Shown here piece by piece: positions 33,101 to 44,500 of a stretch of 64,000 bases of DNA (position 1 is its first letter; each line of letters opens with the position of its first letter). The stretch lies in the NCBI GenBank assembly GCA_030248065.1, contig JASAMV010004377.1, positions 34,345 through 98,344 on the forward strand. Direction: 5' to 3'. The translations under genes and the position numbers were made by a program. The notes beneath the pieces are model-generated. The model was not told where the DNA came from. It saw only the letters and a program-made list of their open reading frames with translations, and did no database searches. The stretch comes from Rhynchonema sp. JSB1_4. Taxonomy: Eukaryota; Nematoda; Chromadorea; Monhysterida; Xyalidae.

Positions 33101-36100
33101 ATGGGATTGTCCCTTTTTTCATTCACACTGCTGCTTGCTTGCTTGCTGACGCTATTGTGGTCGACGGAACTGCCTGTGATTCGTGCTGCAAGCGCAGTTC
33201 GTTTGGTCGCCAGTCATCGTGTTGCGTTTGCGTGAAGCACGTATGGTCAATCCATCGGCTCATGGCACTTTTTATACACACAGCGCATGCAGCAGCACAC
33301 GCCGTTTTCTAAACAAATTGTACACTTTGAGCGAGTGTCATACTTTGATGACCGCTTTTTAATTTATCCGGTTTTCATTTGCTGCTTGACATAATACTTT
33401 TCTGCACTGTTGCAAAATTTGGGGATGTTTCAGCTGATAACTGCAGAGAATAGATGAATTCATTGACGGCAGTAATGTAGCATGCAGCCTGTGTTTGCGA
33501 GTGCCATGAGCTGGCGGATTGCCTATATGCAGATGCGTTGACGACATTACTCTAAGCCTGTTTGAGGACTATGAGGACCCGGATGCATTGTGACATACAT
33601 TTGTCTCCTGAGAGGGTCCGAAACTATATATGCAGCTTTAGACTACTCTATTATTATAAAAATTGCTAACATTTATAAAAAAACTAAATAAAACACTGCT
33701 ACACACTCCTTTTGCTTGTTACACCGCAGGACATTACACAACAAATGATCAACGATCAAACAGCCGTTCATCTGGTCGAGTGTTGTGCCCGATTGCACAT
33801 ATTCGCTGCCTATTACCTGTGTGAATTGGACAGATCGATGTTTGAACAGAAAATGAACACCGGTGTGTAAATTTTCAGAATCTTTTTGTTTCGGTTTTTT
33901 ATTTTCGCAAAATGTTTCGCTCAATTTCGTAGAGAATCTCGTCAAATCACTGCAAACGTTGCGACATTTGTATGAGGATCTGTCAAAGAAGGGCATAGAA
34001 TGCGAGAATGAGGCCGAATTCCGTGCGTATGACATTCTGCTCAATTTGACTGATGCGAATATACTCAGGTGATGATTGTGTTTATCAGATGGATTGGTGT
34101 GAATTTGAAGTGCAAGTCTGTAGCTCAATCGGTTGAGCGATCGACTGCTCCTGGTAGGCTGTGTCGGGTTCGAATCCCACTGTGGATATTGCACAATGAT
34201 GTAATTATGAATTTCTTCATCACAATTGCACACCGCGTCTGCAGCGTGACTGATAGGTTGACACTGAGTGCACAGGGCCCGACTCAGACCAGGACCTGTG
34301 TATTTTGTCAATTAATACGATCGCAAAGTGTCTAACTGTTCCTGTTGTCAACGTTTCAGACAAGTGCTGACGTACCCTGAAGCGGTGCGCAGTTCTCCGC
34401 TGGTGAGATTGGCAGTCAAATTATTCACAGCAAATCAGAACAAGAATTATGTACGATTCTTCAAACTGGCGACGGCCGAAACCAATTGTCTACAGCTGTG
34501 CATTGTTCATCGGTGCGTGGTTCGGATTTGATTTTATTGATGGTTCTGTGTCGGCCTATCAACTTTGCGGCCATAACTGCAATTACGATTTAGCGTAGGG
34601 AAATTTTGTATGACCCGTATTTTGTCATCTAGTTGCGGAACTAATTTTAACCAGCTTTGCTGCTTTTTTGTATCGGGAAACAACTTTCATACTGGTCGAA
34701 GCCATAAAACCCCATTTTTTTGATATCCGTTGGCCAATATTTCGCTAAATCCAAGCCCCAAATTTGCCCTATTATTGACGCCTGTGAAACATCACTGCAG
34801 CCATTTCCCACACATTCGTCGGCAAGCGCTCGATATTCTCTGTCATGCATCGGGTCGCGGGGCGCACTATCCGGTGGAAAGTCTGACTCGAATACTCGCA
34901 TTCAACAATCACATGGAGACGCTGGAGTTCTGTGCGCAAGTTGGCATAAGGTTGGTTGGGTGTGATGTGATGGCTTTTGGCGATTTTTTTTGCAAAAAAA
35001 CTGATTATAAGTAATCGGATTTTTTTGAAACATCATATCCATTTTAGGCCAGACCCGATTTCGGGTGCAACCGTCGGATTGGAGAAAGGCGCGATGGAGG
35101 AACCGGAAGCCGGCGTGTCGCTATTGAGGCGATGCGATGCGTTGATGCAAGGTTTCATTCTTTTATCTTTTTTATTGGAAGTACGATTGTGTCACATTGG
35201 GCTGTTTTTTATATATAATATACTGATCCGTGAGACCCCAGCTAGCTGGCCATGTGCGTCTAAGTGGCTGGCTGCTGCTCCACAATAATGTGTAATTTTG
35301 TGCCAAGTCACAGATGAACAGAAGCCAAACCCGGCGCAGACCACAACCAATCCGGAATGCCAGCAAAGTACCTATCAGCCAGCCATTGTGTCTGTTTTCA
35401 GCCAAACTCTCTCGTTATTCGAACGTCGGCGAACTGCTCAGTGGTCAATCGAGCACATTCTTCCAGCAGCCGGACTTTGACGGCGCACGTCAACCGGCGT
35501 GCAGTTTCGACGCGAACAATTGCTATGTGAATGATCCGGTGATTGAACCGTATTTGAGCGGCGAACTTCCAGCTGGGCAGGACAACAACTGTGAATCGAG
35601 TCAGCAGGTCCGGCAAGGTTCCTATGTTGAGGATCTTGATTTGAGGATTTTGATTATATGGTCATCATCTGCTGTACTGGTAAAAGCAATGACGAAGTTC
35701 TGGTGCACCGACGTCCGTTTGTGGTGAACCACGCACATCATAGGTCAGGTCAGGTTCTTGCCCAGTCGCCCAAATCGACTCGTAGAGTAAAAAATCGCAG
35801 CGCGCTGGGGTGGTCGGTTCGAAAAGATCCGAAGAAGGCATTGTCCCAGTGCAAACTGAAGAAAATCGCATAAAATTGATCGTTGCTTCATAATTAGGGC
35901 GCAAGACAGTTCTACAAGGGATGTATGATGAGGAACTATGCACGAAGCGTTAAATGTAAGAACTGGGCTCCAAAGTGAATTTTGGCTTGCTGGCCCGGGC
36001 CCGTCCCGGTCCATTTTCTTCGTCGCGAGGAGGCAACCAAGCACGTGTTTCCATTACAGCCGATGTCCACTCCTCCAACATCAACAACGATTGAAACATC

Positions 36101-38458
36101 ACCGTTCAGCAGACAAGATCGGCGTTGGCTGCGCGAGCAGAGCGACATGGTAGTTCGGCTGGCCGAGCGGCATTTCCCGGACTGGACCGACCCGCTCGTG
36201 GCCGAAATAGCCTACCGTACTCTGATGGAGGAGAGATTGGTGGATAGACTGTGGCAGGGCGTGGTGGCAACCGCCGTCGATAATGTGGTGTGCGCGGCTA
36301 GAGAGGTGCGCTGGGTCAAAGAATGGTATTTATTTTGATGATACTCATTCCGGAAAAATATTGGCTGATGTCAAACTTCGGCCGATATTGTCTGGATCAC
36401 GTGACTTTTTTGCCGCTACCGTTTGACTGACGCCACCGCACCAATTTCGACAGGTGTCTGAGTTTTTCCTCAGCTGTCTGGGTATAAATGTTAAGCTGAA
36501 AGAACTCCAAAAAATCTTTCTTGTATAAAACGTCACGACGTGACCAAAACTGACTCGCCCCTGATCCGTTAACGAAAGTGCTTGATACCGCTAACTCGAT
36601 CGTTGCACATCCAGGCCGAGCGAACCGCGCAACGTCAACTTCGGATCGACAGACAGCGCGAAATGATCAGTTTGGTGTCAACAACGATTCTACACGATTT
36701 CATCACCACTCATCTTGATAATCACACCAGACAATTGGTGTTGAATGAATTGCGCACGATCAAACAAGAACGCAATCGAAGAGTGATCGATGCAAAAGCC
36801 AAAGTGCTCACGGATGAGTTCCTCGATTGTTTCGTGGACTGGTGGGCCGAGCAGGTCATTGATGCGGTCTTTGATCATGATGTGATTGGCATCCGACAAC
36901 GACTGCGTGTCATCAAGGAACGACTGCAGATGGTATGGTAAACTTCTAAATTCGCTGCCGTGCAATAAGATACGCCACACAGTTGATATCAAGTTCTAAA
37001 CCCGAACGCTAACCTCGCGTGGTTCTGAAACATTGCGCACAGCTGCCTGGCAGGCTGCACGTGTGTCCGTTGACCGAATGTTTCAAAAGTTGGTTTTCGG
37101 GCTTACAACTTGACAGTAACTATGGGGCGCATTTTATTGTGCGGCAGCAAATTAGGTTTTTGCTTCATGTGACCCGCGTATTGAATATCATTGGTCGCAT
37201 GGTCGGTGTGCATTTTGCTGGCGTGCTGGGTGCAAGATGGGTGGTTTGGCAATTTCGTTGTTTCTTCAGTTTAGACCCAGCGTAAGCACAGCTCACAAGG
37301 GAAGGACTTTTAAGCTGATCGAGATTACTGAACACAACCCATTTTGCACGCCAGCAAAGTGCATACCGTAAAACGGCGGCCATTATAGATTTTATTCCGT
37401 TAGCGAGCACTCGGATGAGCGTCGTCTTTTAGGCCGGTGTGCGCAGATGTTTCAACAAGTGGCGTCGCGTGACAAAATCGCGCAATGACCTGCGACGCGT
37501 GATGTTTGACTTTCCGTCGGTGCCCGGTGGTGCGCTGGGTCGCACGCGTGCCACAACAACACGATCGGACCTGAATCTGCACCGTTATGCGCCTATTGGT
37601 CTGTTTGGTATTTCACACATCGTTTTGAGGCTTATAATAGGTATATACTAATGTTGTCAACGCAACTGCCTGAGTTTCGTTCAAATCTCAACAGGATGTC
37701 TGTTGATTCGTTATCGCACTTGTGTCGCGCGTTTACAATCGCGGTGTTAGCCTTCCTTGAAGTGTGCCAAACTTTTTGCAGCTCATGATAATGTTTCAGA
37801 TGCTCATTTCTCTCATAAACACGTAATGGATCAATTGGAGCGGGCCAGATACAATCCAGTTCATTTGACCGACGCATATTTCCGTTCATACTACGGCGGA
37901 CAGGTTTGTTGTTATTGTTTATCTTTTTTTGTTATTTGCCATAAAAAAGCTGATCATTTTTATTTCTCTTGCCCTGTTCCCAATTTGCTGTTTATAACGT
38001 TTCAGGCCGGCGTTGACAAATTCCACCATCTTCAATCCATTCGACAAACTCGTCTATTGAAAACGTACGGCCGTCGCTGGCTGCGAACGACGAGGAAACG
38101 GCGATACCAGCGATTGGTCATTGATCAATTCCCGCCCATTCACTGTCTCGCCTTGCACGATCAGGGAGCATTGGCTCAGAAATCTACTAAACGAAAGCGA
38201 TACAGTGTCCAGGACTGGCCGCCGCATCGAATCGATTGGGAACAGTTCAGCCGACCGGAAACTGAAACATCGAGCTTGAGTCTGATGCAAGTGGCCAGAA
38301 TGGATGAATCCAGGCAGCAAAGCAGGCGACCGCGACTAAAAATGCACAAAAGTGAATTGGAATTGGCAGCTGACCGATTGGGCCACAATGTGTCGACGCT
38401 GTTGGGCAGAATGGAAAGTGATGCTGACTGGCTGCAGAGAATTGTGAATGAACGGTGA
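30196..38458 (+). CDS. SAC3/GANP-domain mRNA-export protein (GANP/MCM3AP/xmas family)
   Basis: Eighteen exons: 30196-30613, 31183-31363, 31707-31882, 31947-32176, 32540-32692, 32909-33064, 33730-33862, 33933-34068, 34360-34512, 34801-34950, 35048-35151, 35314-35367, 35402-35607, 36060-36305, 36615-36932, 37433-37598, 37800-37903 and 38006-38458. They give 1,178 residues in one frame. SAC3/GANP is the scaffold of TREX-2 at the nuclear pore. Diagnostic motifs are GTCQDMCPEKERY, VKDYSRSSADQEEPLPHDLR, DYL-like [27 protein letters not shown] and RFFKLA. The N-terminus is disordered and S/P/R-rich with several FxFxP-like patches (FQFSSP, FSFRP), which may bind nucleoporins. The C-terminal half is helical and charged; I see no acetyltransferase domain. 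Exon 12 to 13 needs a 34-nt intron to stay in frame. DDX18 lies 266 bp upstream. Confidence 0.93.
30835..31120. mobile_element. Decayed F-family remnant in SAC3 intron 1
   Basis: Shares GATTTTAGTGCC, CCGTTTTATGG and TTGACCTCTGGACCAATA with F1, and ends GGACCAACTGCGTCACCGTG, matching F1's right end. Words are largely mutated. Confidence 0.6.
34115..34189 (+). pseudogene. tRNA-like sequence (pol III A and B boxes) in a SAC3 intron
   Basis: TAGCTCAATCGGTTGAGC gives a good D-arm/A-box and GGGTTCGAATCCCAC a perfect B-box/T-arm. The acceptor stem and anticodon arm do not pair well. It is more likely a tRNA pseudogene or the head of a tRNA-derived SINE than a working tRNA. Confidence 0.45.
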
Positions 38459-39555
38459 TGCACGTCTATGTGGCTTATACAGATGTAGTCAACGCACAGC
38501 GTCAAGTCAATCTCAATTCCATGTGTTGCAATCTTTCCTGTGCTGATTCAGTTGACAACCTGAGCTGACGATTTGCGCCGACGACCAAACACATTTAGCC
38601 GTCAATGTTCGGATATTTGTTCATGTGCAAATCTTACATTTATTTTAATATGATTGAATTATATCTGAATGTATGATTGATTAATCTGGTATAAAACGAT
38701 CAAATAATAACCAAGTTTGGCGTGTTTCAGTTTGGGTACGTGTGTCCAGCTTTCTATCCCAAGCTAGTGGTTGCCCGTGATCAACCATTTCTCAGCTATT
38801 CTTTCCATTCCCCATTTATCACACCTCACCGCTTTGTTGTCGCATGTTTCAGCGCACACAAGATTCATACGTGCGTTTGATCATGATTCATCGATTGACA
38901 ACAACGCTGTTCATCTGCATTCAATTGTGTGTGTGTGTCTCATCAAACATGCCTGTATTCATCCTCGGATCACAATTGCAAGCCAACGCTGACATACGGG
39001 AAAGTGCGCGTGCTGATGTTTCTTTTCGAGTGCTTCACGCGCGTGCTGTTGTGCCCTGTGTGTCCATGATGTGAAACCGGCGTTTGTTGTTGGTCCCTCG
39101 TTCTTTTCTTGCCAACGATATAATGTAATTTCTGGTCGGGCGGGGAATCATGTGAGTGTACCCTCGGTATTTTTGGAGGGGGGAAGTAAGTGCACCCCCA
39201 AGGGTGGAAAAGCCCATTTTCGGTAAAAAGTTTTTTTGGAGTAGAAAAATTTCGCCATAGCCCCCCTCCCCCCAGAAACTACAATGCTTGCCTGCCAGTT
39301 TTACTTTTTCTCCATGTTGTACTTGTGAACTGCAAAAACGGTTTCCCGTTTTCTTTGACGGATTTTTTAGTTGAAAACAGCTGAAAAACCGCCAAAAAGT
39401 CCCATGTATCTTTCTGCAAACTTGAGCAATCTCTTTTGCAAAACTTCGAAAAACATTTCCCAAAGACCGACCTTGTTCGAAGGAGCAACGTAAAATATAA
39501 AAGTTTTTTGTTTTGATCATTTCGGTCATCATGGGCGGGCGCTAAAAACACGTCA
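38459..39555. other. Mostly non-coding; truncated element end at about 39139-39288
   Basis: A short open stretch (38883-39060) begins MIHRLTTTLFICIQLCVCVS, signal-peptide-like, but no following exon was found. At 39288 an element end reads CCCCCCAGAAACTACAATG, matching the B/I terminus, with GTAAGTGCACCC-like words before it. Confidence 0.35.
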
Positions 39556-40329
39556 AGACTTGGGATCGGGATCCGGCGGGGAACCCGACAGCGACACCCG
39601 ACCACCTACACTTTCGAAAACCCGGACAGGACACCCGACATTAGAAAATAAAGCCGACACCGCGACACCCGACATCGTGGGGGCCTCTATTAATTCACTG
39701 ACCTGAAAAAATTGTTCCCAGAAATACCCCCAAAAACCCCTAAAAAGGGGTTTGAAAGGATGTTTTTTCGCTTGTAATCGCATTTATTCGTGTCTATTCG
39801 TCAATAAGAGGCGTATTATGTGCTCTGAACGAACAACAAACGTGCATAAATGTACCTGTGCACCACTATCAAGCGTTAATACACTACTGTATAGAGGATG
39901 TTGCTTAGGGGGGGCTCTATTAATTCACTGACCCCTTTTTGGGGGGCTGTATTACGGGGGGCCGTATTTAGGTTTTTACCCCCGCAGGTGGTGGTGGTGC
40001 ACTATCCCCGATCCGATCTCCCCGTCTGGGTACATTATCTCCCTCAATTTTGCCCAAAATAGGCAAATTTAGGCCCAAAATAAGCATTTTTTGGCCTACG
40101 ATAGGTGATTTTTAGATCAAGGTTGTCAAAAATCGCCAAGATACCCTTTTTATGGAATTTCTTCCAAAAATGTCAAAAATAGGACACATGTTTCACCTCT
40201 AAGCTACTTTCACCTCAATTTGGGTCTACCCCCCTCAGAGGTACACCATCTACCCCTCTGAAAAAAGGGGGGCCCGCCCCCCTCCCCCCCGCCCCCACCA
40301 ACCCACCCCCCCCAACCCCCCTCCCCCCA

Positions 40330-40390
<61 letters not shown>

Positions 40391-40665
40391 TTCCCCCCCC
40401 CGCCACACACATTATGTACAACGTTTGTGGTTGAGTATATGGTGATGTAAAGCCTTTTATGGCAGATCTGCACCTAAAAACACTCAATAATGACCAGTAA
40501 CACCCTGACAGAACTCCATTTGAGGGGCATTTTTGGGAACATTTTTTGAGATTTTGGGCAGCGAAAAAATACCGCCCCCCCAAAAATAGAGCCCCCCAGA
40601 AATACAGTCCCCCTAAAAGGGGTCAGTGAAAAAATACAGCCCCCCTTGTATTTTAGGTTTTACGG
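39556..40665. mobile_element. Composite of element remnants (H, N, I types) and a poly-C run
   Basis: 39560-39690 has ACACCCGACA words (H type). 39690-39980 and 40570-40665 have GGGGCTCTATTAATTCACTGA and GTATTTAGGTTTTTACGG segments of the N family, the right one ending before TA. 39990-40270 has TACATTATCTCC and the B/I core. About 40338-40390 is an uninterrupted C-run, probably of unreliable length. Confidence 0.6.
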
Positions 40666-40674
40666 TATTGAATG

Positions 40675-40957
40675 CAGTGTAGTTCCTGGGGGGAGGGGGG
40701 ACCCCCCTAAGGTTCACTAATTTCCCCGACCAAGGTACACTAGTTTCCCCTCCGGGTACACTAATGTCCCCAATTTTTGCCTAAAGTGGCTATTTTTAGG
40801 CCTAAAATGGGCATTTTTAGGCCTAAAATGTGTGATTTTTAGGTAATGTTCTCAAAAGTCGCCAAAATACACTTTTTATGAAGAATTTTTCCAAAAAGGG
40901 GCAAAAATAGGTCAAATTTTCCACCTCAAAAAGTGACTTTTCTCTGATTTTGGGTCT
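40675..40957. mobile_element. B-family element lacking its right end (B3)
   Basis: Starts CAGTGTAGTTCCTGGGGG. Words TACACTAATGTCCCC (complement GGGGACATTAGTGTA), then the core CAAAAAGTGACTTTTCTCTGA, then stops. Shares its word with B2. Confidence 0.75.
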
Positions 40958-41351
40958 TCTGAGAACATTTTTTTCCGAAGTCTGCACGCGCCCTGTCCTC
41001 TGGACCAACTGAGAAATGTAGATCCAATTCTACAGTATGTATGTGTTTTGAGCACGCGGCAAAGTTTGCAGAATCGTCGTCATCGTCTTTTGTGGCTAAT
41101 CTTTCAACTCCGTTATAGGCGATTGGTATGCATGTGTCGAAAATAGTTGAATGTCCGAAATGCAGGTTCTTTGATCTGTTATCGGGCATGAATAAGTAGA
41201 GCAGGAGAGCACGCTTATATGCGAGCAGTTCGTCCCATGCATACAGATGGCATTTTATTCCATTTTCAGCTTCTTTATTTTCTATGCTAAACGACCTTTT
41301 TTTGTCCCCCTTTTGGCTCATGTTGATTAGGAAAGAAGCAAATCTCGCCAT
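40926..41351 (-). CDS. Hypothetical 141-codon ORF ending in transposon sequence
   Basis: Begins MARFASFLINMSQKGDKKRS and contains WDELLAYKRALLLYLFMPDN and an acidic DDDDD run. The last dozen codons lie within the B3 remnant. No homologue recognised and no splice context. It may be chance. Confidence 0.2.
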   Translation of the reverse strand: MARFASFLINMSQKGDKKRSFSIENKEAENGIKCHLYAWDELLAYKRALLLYLFMPDNRSKNLHFGHSTIFDTCIPIAYNGVERLATKDDDDDSANFAACSKHIHTVELDLHFSVGPEDRARADFGKKCSQKTQNQRKVTF

Positions 41352-41574
41352 GATTTCGTCATTTCACACAAGCATTTCCACGAAAATTTCAGCCAATTGT
41401 TGCTGTCGGCGTCCCTGAATTTGAAGGGAGAACCGGAGATTTGCATAATCGTCTCTAATAATTATTGACAATAAAACAATTCATTTAATCATTGCCGCTT
41501 CCCGCGACGAATCAGGTTGCAACTGACGAGGTCTTCGTGCTTCTGGTGAAGACAACCATAGCTAGCCAGTCGCT

Positions 41575-44500
41575 ATGCAGCACATCGAGCAAGTACTACA
41601 CAACCCCGTGCCTTTCACAGCCGGCGGACAAACGCTATCTGATCGAATCAATGGTTAGTTGGCACTTTTTAGGTCTTGTTGGTTGCCGTGCCTGAACTAG
41701 GTGACGGTGCTGAAGATGTTGGTAGTCTTTCTTCGACCACTGATATTCACGGAAGACTTGGGTCGCTGGTGTTTCACACGAGCATCTCCTGCTAAGCCCG
41801 GATTGTCCAGTGTTTCCTTCGATGCGTTAGCAACTACAGTTAAATGCCCAAAAATTAAAAAAAACACCAAACGTTTTCTTGGCGGTCAGCAAGGTTTTCG
41901 TCAAGAACAGCGAAATTTATCTCAAAACGTGCGAACGAAAATCTATCGTGATTCTGTTTGTTTTCAGCCGCCAAATTTTCACTTTCTGGTTCGCAACTTG
42001 GCAAAACGGTGTGCAAGGCAACGACGGAGGAGGTGATGGGACCGAAGAAGAAACATCTCGATTGTGAGTTGGCAACGGGGGGTTTGATTGTAAAGGCAAA
42101 CCACACCAACACAAGCCCGGTTTCGAAGGTGGTGTGTATTCAAAACGAATAGAAAGAGAAAATCCTCATGCTCCGTTTTGTATTCTGCAACGTGTAATAT
42201 TTCCCAAATCAGCAGCCAACTCAGAATGTTTCACTATTTCTGCCAGCTGCGAAATCGAGCCCATGCATGTTGGTGTGGTTTGTTTTTAGATTTCTAGTTG
42301 GGTTGGGCCCCCAGCCAGACCAGTTGACTCCTTGCGGTAGACCGAGGGATTTTGTGACGTGTTCGGCCAAGCGTGCACCTGGAGTGAACCTGACCTGTGA
42401 GGAGTCACAATTTGGCAACAACTTTTTAGATAGGACCCGAACAATTTGCTGTTTTCTGTTTGCTTTTATTTCTAGTGCATACATATTTGGTATTTGAAGC
42501 ACCGGGAAGCTTTCTTTGTTCCTGGTCGATCCGCCGCCTATCTGTCTACGGCAACGCGGTGCAGATGTGGCCCATTTTGCGCGGATGTATACCATCGTTA
42601 GGCATTCGACGTAGCCGGACCTGGCTGGTCGCGTATCGTTCATATATCTCTTTTACGAATTATTTTGCGCGGCTGTTTTTTTTCGCATTTCGCGTTGTCT
42701 GTCGCACTGCCTCGCGCATGGCCAACATCGATTCGACTGGTCCCAGCGTCCAGCTGTGTGTGTGTGTGTGTGGCTCGCTCGATTGCACACACGGGCACAC
42801 AGCCGGCCTCATGCTTGGCTCGCATGGCTCTCAGATGTTGAGGCTGACGCTGCAAGCCTAACCGCCCAGCCACGCAGCGCGCGCTGGCGTGCGACTTGGG
42901 CCTGTATACATGCGCACATATGACTGGAAGCGTGCGCCTGCCTCACACACACACACTCACTGCACACGTAACAGCCAGATGAACAGGGCGTTTTTGGATC
43001 AGCGTTTGGTTGGTGTGTGCGTGTGTGTGTGTGCTGCGTCCTGTGCCCCACTATGTCCTGCGCACCTAAGTTTCGTGCATGTACACTCAACTATAGCACT
43101 GCACTCTCCACGAGAACTCGGGCAGGGCGCAGCTAGCATATTAGCTCGGTTGGGTCAAGTTTTCGGCTCGATTCTGCTGCCTAATCTTTTTTGATGCACT
43201 TCTACTGGGGCTGGGGGAAATAAGTGTTGAATTGTACAACACATGGTCGATTACATAGGTGGGAGAAACTGGGTTTTAGCATTTTGTCAAACGTTACTAA
43301 ACGTACAGTATTATTTCGTGGCGCATCATTTCGCAGTGCTTGCTTGAAACACCAACAGCCGACACTTGCAACCTTTGTGATGTGCGTAATGGAACTGATT
43401 CTTATCTTTTGTCACGCGTGCGTGTGTGGAGCATTTATGGTGTGTTCGTGTGGTGTGTGACACACATAATGCGTTTTGGGGCCCGTTTTGTGGTTGTCGT
43501 CGCGTCGCAGTGCAGGTGTCACTACGCATTCCCCGTTTAACAACTTGTTATCCATCTCGTTCCAACAAGTGTTATTGTGCAACCCCGAAATTGCAGACAC
43601 ACAAGCAGAAAAATTGAAACGGTTTCGCGTTTTTGCGTTTGTATTAACTTGCCTGTTTGACATGGTATGGTGCGGGCAAAGGTTTTGTGTTTTTATATCT
43701 GGCACAGAAATAATCAATGCTGCAATGCACATCTGCAAGTGCGAAATGTGGAGATATGTATGTTATGTTGGTGGTGGTGTTTATTACTACTTCACAGTCA
43801 ACCAACGGCTGCTGGCTCTGGTTGTATAATTATTGTGCACATAAAAACCAAGTTAAAACTTACGCGATCGTCGGTTTGAAAAGAATTCATTGTGTCTCTT
43901 CTCAAGACAACCCATGCAAGTTATTGTGCGCCTGGGATTTGGATATGGCACGGCACGTGCTTTCTGCAGACATATGATTGGTTGTTTTGTGCTGTTAAAA
44001 TCTGGGATTTCATAAAAGTGTCGATGATACGTGCGCACTGTCACAATCACACTGTGCAGAGCAAGCAGGTGCGAGGTAATAGCCGAACAGCCTACTCGAT
44101 CCCCGTGCTTTGATCCCTTTTGCACACAATAAACCATCTTGTCTAACAGCCGTTCTAAATCAAGCGCACATCCCGTGAACACGACATTAAAATAGGGTGT
44201 AGAGGTACATGTTCAAACGCCAGAGTGTGCGCGAATATTATATTGATTGTCATCCACATGTCTTGCGGTGGTTTGATGTTTGCTGGCTGGCTGGTTAGTT
44301 AGACACACAGCTGTGCTCTGCTGGAACAATGTTCAATATGCCGTGCATACGTGTGTAGTACATGATGTGCAACACTGGAGCGGTCGGTGACACACACCGC
44401 ATAAACACCAGGCACAATTGCACAATGTTGTGACATTGATATGAAATGGGTATTAAAATTAGGAAGGGGAGAAAGCGAGGGAAGAATTTCTGGTTGGAAG

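Noticed and set aside
34069..34335. ORF with the phrase SVAQSVERSTAPG
   Set aside because: It is a translation across the tRNA-like sequence in a SAC3 intron, a known source of spurious ORFs.
36092..36109. TGAAACATCACCGTTCAG as a splice acceptor in SAC3, identical to the kinase intron end
   Set aside because: Using it shifts the frame away from the conserved downstream segment; the CCATTACAG at 36051-36059 keeps it. The match is within coding sequence (TIETSPFS).
42221..42643. 140-codon minus-strand ORF with [18 protein letters not shown]
   Set aside because: Lies in an unc-11 intron, overlaps the P element, and has no recognisable family or splice structure.
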